A stretch of DNA of 64,000 nt from Benincasa hispida (taxonomy: Eukaryota; Streptophyta; Magnoliopsida; Cucurbitales; Cucurbitaceae). Position numbers and translations under genes: made by a program. The stretch covers positions 3,952,076 to 4,016,075 of the forward strand of contig NC_052356.1 of the NCBI RefSeq assembly GCF_009727055.1. The letters run 5' to 3'. The notes beneath the pieces were generated by a model that was not told the origin of the DNA, searched no databases, and worked only from the letters and a program-made list of their open reading frames with translations. Every line of letters begins with the position of its first letter. Position 1 is the first letter of the stretch. Positions 46,430 through 59,141 of this stretch are shown piece by piece.

Positions 46430-47800
46430 GCCAATATGGTGGGAAACAAATTTGACTGAATTCTTGACACCGAAACTTAAAGACACTTTGGCTCAAACCG
46501 AGAGCTCTTCCATGACTACTAAGACATTACTGATGGAGAGTGTGTGTGCATGAGTAACTCTACCACGACAGAATATTTGGAAAAGAGAAGATTCTTTTGA
46601 AATTAACCTCTGGAAAAGTTTTATCTTTAAGTTATATGTTATATGTACCTTCCTTATGTAGGAATCTGGTCTCTGGAAGTCTATTGAATTGAGCTAGGCT
46701 TAAAATTGTACTAGAAGCTGACAAGGTTATCCTCAAAAAAATTTGTGACTTTGTTGGTAAGGGATACTTAGTTGATGGTCTTTTCATTTTGAACACTATG
46801 TCTGCTTCAAGTTTGATGTATGCAAGTGCATCTAATTCTACCTATATTATTGAATCTATTTATGTGTGGCATGGTAGATTACGTCATGTGAATGTTGCAT
46901 CGAAAAAGACTTAAACCATTAAAAATTATCAATGCATCTGAAACACATGAAACTGATAAATGCTATATTTATGTAAAAGCTAAGTTTACCATTTTTTTTT
47001 AATTTGTCATTACTAGATGTATAGAGTTACTTGAATTAGTTCATACCGACTTGGCTGATTTCAAAAACACTACTAGTAGAGGTGGAAAAAATTACTACAT
47101 CACCTTTGTTAATGATTTTTTTAGGTATACCAAAATTTATCTGTTGAAAACAAAGGATGAGGTAGGTAGCATGTTTTGAAATATAAAGTTGAAATGGAAA
47201 ATCAATTAGATAAAATAATTAAAAGATTAAAATCAAATAGAGGAGGAGAATTTAGTGATAAGTCACTAAAAGATTTTTGTGAATTGAATGGAATTATACA
47301 TGAAACATCTGCACTTTATTCTTCTCAATAAAATGGTATAGCAGATCAGAAAAATAGAACACTGAAAGAAATGACAAATGTTATGTTGTTAAGTTCTAGA
47401 CTGTCTGATAATATGTGGAGCAAAGTTGTGTTTTCTGTCTGTTTTATTCTTAATAGGGTACCTCACAAGAAACTGGATAAGACGCCTTACGAACTGTGGA
47501 AAGGTTATGCATCTGAACTCAGTTATCTGAGTGTTTGGGGATGTTTGGCTAAGGTGGTCTATCGTACATTCAAGCAACCTACGGTAGGATATAAAGTTGT
47601 GCTTTCTATCTATTTTATTCTTAATAAGGTACCTCACAATAAACTGGATAAGACAATTTACAAACTATGGAGAGGTTATACATCTAAGCTCAATTATTAG
47701 AGGTTGTGGGGATGTTTGGCTAAGGTGGCATATCCTGCATTTAAGAAACCTACGGTAGGATCTAAAACTTTTGATTGTGTTCATTGGTTATTCTCAAAAT
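46430..47800 (+). pseudogene. Copia A protease and integrase remnant
   Basis: ILDTETXRHFGSNRELF (about 46460) is a mutated aspartic-protease site (consensus DSG/DTG). WHGRLRHVNVASKK (46868) is the GAG_pre-integrase motif. HTDLADFKNTTSRGGKNYYI, then VNDFF and SNRGGEF with LKDFCELNGI, hold the DDE-type catalytic Asp positions. NVMLLSSRLSDNMWSKVVFS begins the C-terminal part, which is duplicated in tandem (47422-47763). Stops are scattered. Confidence 0.85.
47422..47763 (+). repeat. 171-bp in-frame tandem duplication inside integrase
   Basis: Unit 1 (47422-47592) and unit 2 (47593-47763) both encode KVV(F/L)S..FILN.VPH.KLDKT and end P.VG. After unit 2 the normal family sequence KTFDCV continues. 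Because 171 is 57 codons, the frame was kept: one 109-codon frame spans the first unit and most of the second, until a TAG in unit 2. The units differ at many positions, so the duplication is old. Confidence 0.9.
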
Positions 47801-48149
47801 AGTATTGCATATAGATTTATGTGCTTGAATGATAGATCCATATGTGAATATAGAGACGCCAAATTTTTTAGAATATATTCCCAATGATAAAGGCAAAAAT
47901 TGAATTGGTTAGAACATCTAATTATGAGAATATATCTGTTTCTATGCCTTCTTTAGTTAATAGTAGTATGAAACAGAAAATAATAAATTTCTAGCAGCAT
48001 GTTGGAAATTGAAGATATTAGAACTTCTGATAAAATGCATGAAATTGAACCTAGAAGACGTAAAAGATAGAGAACTGAGAAAATTTTGGTCCTAATTTCT
48101 TGACTACCTTTTTAGTTGAAAGGCCAGATGATATGGACTGTCAATTTTC

Positions 48150-49172
48150 ATGTATGTATCTAATAGATTAGGATCCTAAAACTTACCAAGAAGCCTTAAG
48201 TTATGTAGACTCTAGCTTATGGAAGGAAACCATTAAGGGGCCATTTGTTTCGGGGGTATCCTAGATTCCCATGGACTGGGCATTTGAATTACCGTGTTTG
48301 TTTTGCAGTATTGTGAAATGCCTCAGCATCTGAAGATTCCTGGCAATCATAGGATGCCCAGACGAATGGCATCTGAAGAGTTTTGGATGCCCTTTTGAAA
48401 CATGGGTTTTTTAGATCCCCAGTTGAGGGCATCTTCCATTTTACCTTATTGTCCTTCCTTTTTATTTTATTATATATATATAAATATTAATCTTCATTTG
48501 CATTAAATAATTCAAATAAATACTGGCAACCATATATATCATATGTTTTTAGTTATATCATAATTCTTATTATTTTTTTAGCAATATATTTAAATTCAAA
48601 TTTAAATTAATATTTATTTTATAAAAAAATCTTAAATTGTGATATATTATTTTGTTGAGAAAAATAACATATAAAAATAATATAAATTGTATTAATTTTC
48701 AAAGGAATTCAAATTGATAAAAACAAATATGTTATATAAGTTCAAATTATATCAAATTAATTATAAAGTAATAAATAGCCGTAAGGGCATTCTTGGAACT
48801 TTATGTAAATTTAAGACATTCCCGAATAGAAATCCTATGAAACAAACATAGTTATTGAAATATTCCCAAATATCTGCAAAAATATTTCTATAAAACAAAC
48901 ATGGTTATTTAAAGATGTCGGACATCTATAATTCCTAATATATATAATTTCATGCATCTAAGATTCTGGTTATCTACATTCTCAAAAAACAAACGGATCC
49001 TAAGAATGAATTGTATTTTCTAACTATGAACCAAACTTGAGACGTAGTAGATCTCCCTAAAGGAAGTAAGCCTATTAAGTGCAAATGGATTTTCAAGAAG
49101 AAAACAAGACCAGATGCTTTAATTGAAGAATACAAGGCTAGATTAGTAGTAAGGTTTTATCATGTAAATCGA
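48150..49172 (+). pseudogene. Copia A reverse transcriptase start, split by MITE
   Basis: Before the MITE the frame reads PKTYQEALSYVDSSLWKETI. After it come KNELYFLTMNQTW and DLPKGSKPIKCKWIFKKK, then EEYKARLVV. These are the first RVT_2 blocks. Removing 48237-49000 and one TAA restores register, which shows that the MITE arrived later. The domain ends at 49172, before any catalytic YVDD motif. Confidence 0.85.
48237..49000. mobile_element. PIF/Harbinger (Tourist-like) MITE, 764 bp
   Basis: Left end GGGGCCATTTGTTTCGGGGG and, on the other strand, right end GGATCCGTTTGTTTTTTGAG are imperfect terminal inverted repeats of the GG..C..TTTGTTT kind found in PIF/Harbinger elements. A TAA target duplication stands on both sides (48234-48236 and 49001-49003), and the copia reading frame continues across. 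The interior is AT-rich, with no transposase frame. Confidence 0.85.
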
Positions 49173-50865
49173 GTCTTTATAACTGTGTGTCTAGAATTAT
49201 GGTTGTTGACGATGAAGATCAAGACAATTTTGGACAAATCGAAAGAACATTCGCAAATCTGTCCAAATCTGTTTCCAGACATCGTAGCATTGCAACGTTG
49301 TTCCACTGACGCGATAGTGAGGGTTAACAAAACGCGTCCGGTTCGGTTGTGGTCCAAGATTGTCTGGGTCGATTCGGGTTATTCAAACTGGCTGGGTCTA
49401 GTTGTATGTCGGGTTGGCTTGGTCCGTGGATTTAGGGTCCGATTTGAAGCGGTTCTAGTCGGTTCGAGTTGGTCTGGTCCAATTTTGGAGAGGCAGAAGC
49501 TGTTTTTAGTATAAATTTTGCATAATTAATGTAATTTATTGCTTTATTTTATCCTACGGGCAAAATTACCAATTCATTTGCTGTTTAAATGCTTTATGGA
49601 TGTCACTTAGATAAATCTCACCATAGGTTAAGCATGTTCATGCATTTTAATATATTATAAGAGTTATAATGTATGGTATTAATGCATGATATATGATTTC
49701 ATGAGTAATTTAATATATTTTGTTATGCTAAATACATGAAATTGGAAAAGCATGATGCATGATATTACTTAGATAAATATAAAGAGTTATATTTATTAAT
49801 GTCTTGTGGATGCTTATTTGATTTTCATGAATTGATTGATATAAGTGTTATATTAATAAAGTTGAAAATCAATATGCATTGAGCATGACACATCCATAGT
49901 ATAATATAATTGTTATATTAAAGTCGTGAAAACATGTAATATGATTTTCTAATTAATTAGAATTTGATTGTTAATTAATTAAACTATAGAAAGCATGATT
50001 ATGAGGCTAATAATTAATTTTGTAATAGTTATAAAATTAATATTTAGTAACCTTCAACCTATAATGAAGAGTTGATGCAAACTTAGGATCTTAGAGAAAT
50101 GGAATTAATTTTAAAATGTTTAAAATTAATTTAGACCTTAGATCACATCAACTCTAATAAGATTAGAGTTAAGTCCTATAATTTTAATAGATTTAAAATA
50201 TGACTAAGTAGGACAGAAAAGATTTTAGGTTACAAAGGAACTCTACCAATGAAGTTCTGTCTAGGATAGTGGTATTTAAGATGACGGTTTACAAAACATC
50301 TCCTACCTAAGAACTGACCAAGACCTTGGGTTGAATTAACCTTAGTCCTGTTAGTATGTAATATCACTAGGGGAATTAAATGGTTTAATTCACCTAGATC
50401 ATCAGAGTAAAGACCTTATTATAAGAGTTATAATGGGCATAGACTTAGATAGATTCATTAGTCAAAATTTTACTAAGTGTAATAAAACCTTAAACCGGTA
50501 GAACATCTTAGTGGGAGACAAAAATGGTATATATGATATATCAATTTGTAGCTCTCACGTCCCTAGGAGTTCACACTGTGAGATCCATGCTCGGCTTCGT
50601 GTCACCCTGGGTGTGGCTTCCCTTCGGAAAGTTTTTGCATGGGTCAATACCAAGGTGAATGGGGAAAGTGTTCATAGGGAAAGTGTTCATAGTAAGTGGG
50701 AGAAGGACGTGTGTCAATGTAACCCATGGCTTCCTCCATTAGGTTGTAACGTGAGATTCCTATGATTTACCTGAGTGTCGTCCTAGAGCGACCACCTGTT
50801 TGGAGGGCCTGATCATAGGATTTCTATGATCTTCCTTCATGTCGTCCTAGATAGGGTTTCTTAGG
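49173..50865 (+). other. Unclassified repeat-derived block between copia A and B
   Basis: No gene. Begins right where copia A breaks. 49310-49480 is GC-richer, with many GGTTCGG/GGTCCG/GGGTCG words. 49520-50500 is AT-rich, with TTATAAGAGTTATAATG recurring. 50500-50860 has CTCTCACGTCCCTAGGAGTT and an imperfect repeat, GATT(C/T)CTATGAT...GTCGTCCTAGA (50755-50795 and 50818-50852). It looks like untranslated or LTR DNA of another retroelement, but I found no edge pair. Confidence 0.4.
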
Positions 50866-52830
50866 TGTTGGGAATGTCCTAAAAAAACTCGTAGTTCATA
50901 ATCATGGAAACATATTCTATTTATCAATGAAAGTATTGTTGAAGTTTTTATTCAATAAAAGTGTTATTGAAATTGCATTAATAAAAATCCAATAAACGAA
51001 TTCATGGCTATTGCATGAATACTGTAACTTTATGTAGAGACATAAAAGAGGTTCAAGTTATAGTATATAGCCAAAAAGGTCTATAAGTATATGGATGAGA
51101 TTGGATACCTCGTCCTGAGGACACTATGGATGTGGCCTACTTTGTATAATGAGACAAACAACGTGATCCTAAAATTGTTCATGTAGAGACATGCGGATAG
51201 GGGCATCCTATGCAAAAGTTTGCATAAGACCAGACTACGAAATAGTCACTTTTCTTTATAACGACCATTTACTGTTAAAACTGACTATTTCAATTCGATG
51301 ACCTAGGGTAACTCGATCTTAATCCTGAGCTAACTATGAACTTCTATTTATTCAAGATTATTCTTTGATTTGCATAAGTGAGAATAGTCCAACATCACTA
51401 CTCAATAAGCCTCCCATTAAGGGGATAAAACCGGATAGATAGTTGGGGACATAGTCCTGCAAGACGGAATTCACTCATACCCATTTTAGGGTTAGCAGAT
51501 AGGTTATTCTCTTAAGTGCTGATTCTTAGTCTTTAACAAATAGGCCCCGCCCTCTCATGGCTGAAAGGGATATGGTTTTTTATTGGACTATAAACCAGTT
51601 GTTCAATAGAGGATCAATTGAAACTTAAGGAGCAAGATGTATTTACAGGGGTAAAACGATAAATTTTGACCCAATTGTAAATACGAATAGACTTGGGAAG
51701 GATCAACTTACTGATTATGGTTAAATCAAGTGGATAGAAATATATCTTCAGTGAAAAGAGTGCAACTATCGAGCTATAGTGGTATGTCTTAGTGGTTAAC
51801 GAATATTGATTAACTCAAGTTAGTTTAACTCATTAATCTCAAATCATTGGAGTTCATGATTTGTAGGTCTATAAGGTCCATCTATTAGGTCGTAAAACAT
51901 TTAACACCTTGGATTAGAAAAATTAAGCAAATTTTGAAGTGGTCAAAATTTAAAATTGAGGTTTTTGAATTTAAAATGTTCAAATTCAATTTTAGGGTTT
52001 GGATAATTATATTTGATATAATTAAATATTTTAATTTGTTGAAATTAAACGTAAATTAGACAAATTAAAATATTTAAATAATGATTTAAATATAGATTAC
52101 ATGAATAGAATTCATGTTTAAATTAGGTATTTTTATTAATTTAATATTTGATATTACATTATTGTTATTTAATTAATTAAGTAAATTTGTTTAATTAATT
52201 ATTTGAATAAAATATTTTTCAAATCTAATTCAATTTCAGAATTTGAATTTATTGTTTAAATTAATTTTGATTAGTTTAAATAAAAATTTGAATTTTTAAC
52301 TTAGTTAGTAGACAAGTCCCACATTTGAGTTTTTAGTGGGATTTTCCATTTCTTGACACCTAAGCCACTCACTTAGTGCATTTTAAGGTGTCACTTTGCT
52401 GAATAAGTGTAGTGCTTGTATGATTAAGCTTAATAAAAGCTTCATTGTCTGATTTTTTTTCACTTCATGCAACATAAAATTAGTGGAGTTTTTTAAAATT
52501 TCCTTTAACTCTCAACTCTCTATCAAACTCTTTGAATCCTAACTTAACTGAGAGTTTTCACCACTCAATCCAAGGTTGAGAATAGCAGAGAAGACACTCT
52601 TGGTAGTCTACTACTGATTGTAAGATCAAATTCGTGGGATTCAGCAAGGAGTTGAAGAGACTCAATAAAGATATACTTCTTGTGAAACCTCTCTTTTGAA
52701 AATCTGTCTTTGCATACTTTTAAACTCAAATTATGTGTAATTAGAGTGCTTATTATTTATGTTTGCTTCCTCTTGCATATTTAATCCATCAATAGGTAAA
52801 TCTTCAAGAGTTTTCTTCCTTTACAGTAGC
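50866..52830 (+). repeat. 5' LTR of copia B
   Basis: Starts TGTTGGGAATGTCCTAAAAA and ends somewhere near CTTCCTTTACA (about 52830). The central part aligns with the copia A LTR. The initiator-Met primer site is not recognisable after it, so the right edge is uncertain. Confidence 0.65.
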
Positions 52831-53179
52831 TGTTGAAGCATACATCATGGATCCAAAATTGGTTGGGTTACACTAACGGAATGAATTAAGCTAATTAATG
52901 AATCATTGACTAAAATAACGGTAACTAAGAACTATAGAAATAAGAGTTATTATGGTATTAGCAATTAACTAAGATTGTCTCAATTCAGGGGAGGGGAACT
53001 GATCACCTTTCGGTGGTTGTTGCTCCAAAATTTTGAAGTATTGTTGAAAAAACTAAATCAATAATATAATTACGCTTCGTTGATTGTTTGTTTTTGCTGA
53101 ATTGATTGAATGCTTGTATTTTGTATAGTGGGTTAAGGTAAATATAACTGTTATGGTCAATTGTTTATTATTCTTTTTA

Positions 53180-54579
53180 GCATGTCTTCCACAATTATTT
53201 CCTTGCTAAAGAACGGAAAATTAACTAGTGAAAACTACGCGACGTGAAAATCTAATTTGAATATGATTCTAGTTATAGGTAATCTTTGGTCCATCTTAAG
53301 GGAGGAGTGCCCTATAATCCCTACTCAAGATGCATCACGATCAATTATAAATGCTCATGACCGCTGGACAAAGGCCAATGACAAGACTCGAGTCTACATC
53401 TTGGCAAATCTATCTGACGTTCTTAGCAAGAAGCACGAGGCCATGATCACTACACGTCAGATCATGGAGTCCCTCTATGAGATGTTTAGACAACCATCCT
53501 CTCAGATCCAGCATGAGGCCCTCAAGTACGTTTATAATGTGCGAATCAAGGAAGGCCAATAAGTGAGAGAACATGTTCTTGACCTGACGGTCCATTTCCA
53601 TGTCGTCGAGATGAACAGCGTGGTCATCGATGAGCAAAGTTAGGTGTCCTTTATTCTGGAATCTCTTCCGAAGGGTTTCCTCCAATTCTGCAGCAATGCG
53701 TTTATGAATAAAATAGAGTACACCATAACTACCCTCCTGAATGAGTTACAGACTTATCAGTCTCTTATGAAAAGTAAAGGATCGGTAGAAGAAGAGGTAA
53801 ATGTTGCCCATTCCAAAAAGTTACATAAGGGTCCATCCTCTAGAACTAAGCTTGTTCTCTCATTGTCTAGTTCTAAGAAGATCCAGAAGAAGAAATCAGG
53901 GAAAGGGCAAGGCCAAGGTGGCCAATAAGGGCAGGTGCTTTCACTGCAATGTGGATGGTCACTGGAAATGTAATTGTCTCAAGTACCTTGTTGAGAAAAA
54001 GAAAAGAAGAAAAGAAGGTAAACATGATTTACTGATTCTAGAAACTTGTTTAGTGGAAAATGACCATAATTCATGGATACTTGACTCGGGAGCCGCTGAT
54101 CATGTATGTTCTTCTTTACAGAAAATTAGTTCCTTCTAGCAACTTGAGGAGGGTGAAATGACGCTCAAGGTTGGAATAGAAGACACCATTTCAGCTCTTT
54201 CACTAGGAGCTACGAAGTTGTTTTTTGGAAATAGGTATTCATTTTTAGAAAAATTATATATAGTTTCTAAAAATAAAAGGAACCTTGTATCTATTTCATG
54301 TCTAATTAAACAAATGTACTCAGTGTCTTTTTTCAATAATGAAGCGTTCATTATGAAAAATGGTGTACTTATTTATTCAGCTAAATTGGAAAACAACTTA
54401 TATGTATTAAAATCAACTTAAGCAAGAACACTATTAAATCTTTAGGTGTTTAGAATTGTTAACACTCAAACAAAAAGGCAACAAATTTCTCCATGTAACA
54501 ATAATAACTATCTTTTCATTTGAGAATACGTCACATAAATCTCGATAGGATCGAGAGATTGTAAAGAATGAACTTTCTT
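53180..54579 (+). pseudogene. Copia B gag-protease remnant cut by gypsy insertion
   Basis: Gag begins MSSTIISLLKNGKLTSENYA (53180) and continues RVYILANLSDVLSKKHEAM, ALKYVYNVRIKEGQ, a stop, VSFILESLPKGFLQF and TTLLNELQTYQSL. After a frameshift the zinc knuckle CFHCNVDGHWKCNC and the protease site WILDSGAADHVCSS appear (53801-54139). Then come KVGIEDTISALSLGATKL and ENNLYVLKST. The last recognisable words are the GAG_pre-integrase HINLDRIERL just before 54580, where gypsy element 2 begins. Integrase and later domains are lost or displaced. Confidence 0.9.
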
Positions 54580-56010
54580 TGGTGCTAAAAATAGATGTCG
54601 TTAGTTCTATCTAATCCAAACAAATGAAATTTATAAAACTCAAACTACTATGTAGCAATAGTGGAATAAGAGCTCGATCCCAAGGGAATCTCTTTAAATT
54701 GGCCAAAAAAATGAACTTTAAATTCGAAAAGATAACAATTGGGGGGTTTGTTAGTAAATAAACTAACAAAAATCAAGGTAAAGTACAAGAATCGATAGGA
54801 AAATTTTTAGTAATGAAAGAAATGAGAGAGATTATATAATAAATTTCAATGGAAAAATGAATCTTGGGGATTTTATGTAGATTTAGCAATTTCTATCATG
54901 AACTTAATAAAATTCATGCAATTAAGTTGTTCCATAGTTCATTAAGGAAGTACCCTAATGCCCTAATTAGCCAATTAAACACTTAACTCTAATTTAGTTC
55001 TTAATTGCTTCCTAAAGACATTCCACAATTAGTCCCTAAATTGCATTAAACTCATGGGTTTTCTTAACCATGACAATTCTTGGAATCAAAAGACTGAAAA
55101 TTCAAGATTGATTGTACGAATGTTCTAAATTAGTAGGTTCTTTCAAGAAAATAGGAAAAGAAGTCCAAGTTTTCTATCAAGATTACTAATTCTTACAACC
55201 TAATTACAATTTTGTTATAGAACCATGTGATTTTGCATACAAAAATTGATTAAATTTGACTTGTCAATTCACTTTTAATCAATTTTATTCAAAATCTCAT
55301 AAAAAACATTCAAGAACAAGTAATTACATGAAGAAATTAAAAGAAAAATCTCAAGAAAATACTAATCTACATAATTCCCCAAGTTAAAGACTTACCTACT
55401 CATGGAGATATAAATTTTTGAAGAATTCCATTGAGAATTGCATGATTGGTACAATAAATGAAGTAATTTTGACAGAATCTCTCTAAACTTTACAAAAAAT
55501 ACGACTTTGCATACAAAAATATGAATGAAGCAACGTTGAAACCCTACGAATTTGGAGGTCCGACGTTGGCTTGTGCAAGCGAGCATGCATATTTTTATTT
55601 TTTCGTCATTCTCAAAAGCATTTCAATGCTGCGTAATGTGTTGCAATGCTGCATAGAGCATTATGACGTTGCCCTATTTTGCAGCAAAATGATGCATTCT
55701 GTCTTGTAGCGTTGGAGTAGCGTTGGAGAAGCATTGGGTTGTGTTGTTTTGGGAGCATTGCGACGCTCTAAACATTGTTGAAGTATGCTAATTTGCTTTA
55801 GCTGAGGGGTTAAATTGGTAATTTGGCTTTGATTTTCTTCTTAGGTGATTCTTTTGGTCTATTTTGGCTTGATTTAGCTCCAAATTCTTTGTGATGATTC
55901 CATTGATGTCGGGATTGGAATTTACCAATAAAATATACATTTTAAGCAAAGAATTGAAGTAGAATTGAGAGAATTAACATAGAAATCATGGTTCTTTTTA
56001 AGACCTAACA
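54580..56010 (-). repeat. 3' LTR of gypsy element 2
   Basis: + strand TGGTGCTAAAAATAG ... AAGACCTAACA, minus start TGTTAGGTCTTAAAAAG. Homologous to 3140-4688 and 63066-63656. It has the GACGTTGGC / GCGTTGGAG-rich block at 55540-55780. The start could equally be at 54583. Confidence 0.85.
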
Positions 56011-56022
56011 AAATACCCCCAA
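56011..56022 (-). other. Polypurine tract
   Basis: The minus strand reads TTGGGGGTATTT, directly internal to the 3' LTR, the usual site where plus-strand DNA synthesis starts. It supports the LTR edge at 56010. Confidence 0.7.
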
Positions 56023-57849
56023 CTTAGCTCTTGATTGTCCCGAGCAAGTTAAAAAGTAGAAATATGCATTCATTCAAGGAAAATATGGATTAGTTTATTG
56101 TGACTTTTCAAATTTTCATTCATTTATTTTCATTCACTCATTCTAATGGTTTATTCATTCAATTGATTCACACATTCATTTGACTCTCATCTCTTTTCTT
56201 AACAGACAAGAAAGTAACGATACAAATATCTAATTAGAAGTTTAAAATTTTGCTAACAAAGAGTTGAAACTTATTTGTGAAAAGAAAAGGTCTTTTTCTT
56301 GAAAAGTTATAAAAGAAAAGACTACTAAGTTTTAGTTTATTTAAAGGCCAAAACTAGTGGAAAGGTGACATCTATCTCTCAATTCCTTTTCGCCTTACAG
56401 TGGCTCGGTTATCGGTCTAAGATATACCTAAATTGCATTAGAGAAAGACAATTCTAAGACAAGGGTTCCCTTTTAAACTCACGCACACAAAACTTAATTG
56501 GCATTTATTCTAGATGGATAGCTTTCACACTCATACTATCGTGAACCTATCACTCTGTTCTCGTGGGTCCTAACAGAAACACGATAGAGTAGCTCTCTTT
56601 TCATCTCTATCCATGCACACACACACGTTAGTGAAAGTTATGTTATTTTGCAAGCTTGCTTAATTAACCCCTTTTTTTAGAAGGCACTATTTTATCTTCT
56701 TTGTCTAGACTTGCTACTCTAACAAGATGGTTGTTCTTAGACCAAAAGTTGTCCTATTCGGTTGACAAAGAAAATCGAGTAGATTGACATTTTTAAAAGT
56801 TTTAAGATTCTAAATAAATCTAAAAGTTAAGTATTCAATTTTTTTTTATGAAATTAAAAGGAAAGTAATTTTTCTTTTGAAAAAATGGTTTCAAAATTTT
56901 GTTTGAAAATTTTTAGAAGTCTAAAATTTTGTTTGTATCTTTACTTGAAAGAGTGCATCATCAAATTTTCATTGATAAGAATCAAGAGATTGTGTAAATC
57001 AAATGATACATAAAACAAAATGAATGAGATTCTTTTACTACGTTTTCATACATTCAATCATTCGTGCATTCAAAGCAAAATGGTCTTTTGGAGCATAAAA
57101 AAATCATGATTCAAAATCTCAAAGTCATTATCATAGAGCTGCAAACATATAGTCAAGATATCAAAATATCAAAATGACAAAATCTAAATCTAACCCGAGC
57201 TCAGATGCTTAAGGGTTTCAGACATGCATTTATATATGATTCTACATAGATCATCATAGAGCAAAAATTTTAGTAAGGCTCATTTTTTTAGAAAGTAAAT
57301 CAAAGAATGCCAAAAACATGCAAAGTTTTCCACCCCCAACTTAAAGATTGAATATTGTCCTCAATGTTTAAAATATGCAAATGAGATCAAGAATAAAAAG
57401 AAAGGGATGTAGAGAGAAACTTCCTTGGTTTTTTGGGATTGATTATACTTTTATTGAGAGAATGAGAATTCCTTGTTTTTGTTTGAGCTTTCCTTTTTCT
57501 TCTTGGGATTACTACAAAGAAAAGAAAAAGAATCAATTGTTCTTTTTATTTGTCATCAGAATATGCAAGGAAATGCAAAAATAAGAAAGCAAGAAAGAAA
57601 AAAATGAAAAAGAAAAGAAAAAAAATTGTCATGTTTTTGCAAATTTTTAGCGTCGTTTGCTCGATGTTGGAGAAGAGGGGTATCAAGTGTATAAGGGATT
57701 AGTCAAACACAAGCCCAATTAGACTTGGTTTACATGCCCTTCATTGTAGATTTTAAGTCTATGCCCATTTACCTTGAGAGTCTTTCATGTTTCAAAACTT
57801 TTTATTTCAACTGCACTATAAGAGAAAACATTAATAATTTCGAAAGGAC
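56023..57849 (-). other. Long 3' untranslated region of gypsy element 2
   Basis: 1.8 kb between integrase remnants and polypurine tract with no supportable frame. It has A/T runs and a CACACACACG tract (56618-56628). Such long non-coding 3' tracts are usual in Athila/Tat elements. 57530-57790 is the part shared with bases 1-240 of element 1. Confidence 0.6.
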
Positions 57850-58700
57850 CTAGCCATTTGAACTTAAGTTTTCCAGGCATCAATTGTAATCTAGAATTGT
57901 AAAGCAAATTTTTTGTCCTATTTTGAAGTCGTTTCTTATCAAGCCTTTCTCATGAAGAATTTTGGTTTTTGAATTTTCATAAGTATCTTGTCTTAATTCT
58001 TTTAATTGTTGCAATTCTAAGAGTCTTTCCTTTCCGACTTAGGCTAGATTCAAGTTACATTATTTTACTGCCTAATACACTTTGTGTTCAACCTCTACTG
58101 GAAGATGGCATGCTTTGCCATATACAATTATGTACGGGGTTGTTCCTATGGATGTCTTAAAAGCGGTTCTATAAGCCCATAGTGTGTCATTAAGTTTGGA
58201 ACTCCAATCTTTTCTCTTTAAGTTGATCGTCTTTTCTAGAATGTTTTTCACTTATTGGAAATTTCCGCTTGGCCATTTATTTGAGGATGATACAGGGGTG
58301 CAACATAGTGGTGTACTCCGTATTTCCTCAATAATGTCTCTATGGTCCTATTGCAAAAATGTGTTCGTTGGTCGGTTATAATGGCTCTAGGAATTCCAAA
58401 TCCACAAAAGATGTGATTTTTGAGAAATTTTGAAACAATAGAAGAATCATTTGTTTTAGTGGGGATTGTCTCAACCCCTTGGAAACATAATCTACTCCAA
58501 GTAAAATGTACAGATTGCCAAACGAAGAAGGGAATGGACCCACAAAATCTAAGTCTCATACGTCAAATATTTCACAAACAAGAATGGAATTAAGTGGCAT
58601 ATTATTTCTTTTTTACAAAGATCCAGATTTTTGACATTTTTCACAAGACTTTCAATACGCATACAAATCGGCAAAAAGAGAATTCCAAAATAGTCTTGAG
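57850..58700 (-). pseudogene. Gypsy integrase remnant
   Basis: Minus strand: zinc-binding end CEKCQKSG (about 58640), core start LDFVGPFPSSFGNLYI, then KFLKNHIFCGFGIPRAIITD, RTHFCNRTIETLLRKYG and [13 protein letters not shown]. All three catalytic positions (DFVGP Asp, IITD Asp, QAE Glu) can be seen, but in shifted frames. Further on [20 protein letters not shown] and [14 protein letters not shown] belong to the C-terminal part. No chromodomain was seen. Confidence 0.88.
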
Positions 58701-59141
58701 TCTAAAATTTTTATAGTAGTTTGTTTTGGACTAAAATGACCTCCACGTGCATGCTCATGACAAAAGACAAAACAAACTCAACTCTTTGTTAGGGACACAT
58801 CCCCTAATTATTTGATATGAGAAAATTTTCTATAGATAAGGAGGATCCCATACAAAGTATTTAAAGTCACTTTTGAGTTAAGACCTTCTAGATGAAGACA
58901 TGTCAAAGGGAAACTTACCAATCACAAGGTAATTTACCATGTTGGCGTACCATGGTAGGAAAGCAAATACCTTAAAAAGGTGTTCATCAGGAAAGTCTTC
59001 TCTAATTGGAATTAACTCTTCGTCTTACATGATTTGGCTTGGGTGGTCGGCCACTGCATTCTAAGATCCTTTTCTGTCTTTGATGGTTAAGTTGAACTCT
59101 TGCAAAAGAAGGATCCATCTTACAAGTCTGGGCTTGGATTT

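Larger units (their letters stand above)
44145..49172 (+). mobile_element. Copia element A, truncated both ends
   Basis: + strand order: LTR lacking its first several hundred bases (44145-45600), gag (45830-46340), protease trace (46430-46520), integrase (46850-47800), start of reverse transcriptase (48150-49172) split by a MITE. The LTR body is collinear with 51285-52800 of copia B. Many stops and shifts make it non-functional. It breaks off within the RVT_2 domain at KARLVVRF. Confidence 0.85.

Noticed and set aside
49185..49514. 109-codon + strand frame in the GGTTCGG-rich block
   Set aside because: Its length reflects high GC and few stops; low-complexity Gly/Val/Arg content and no motif.
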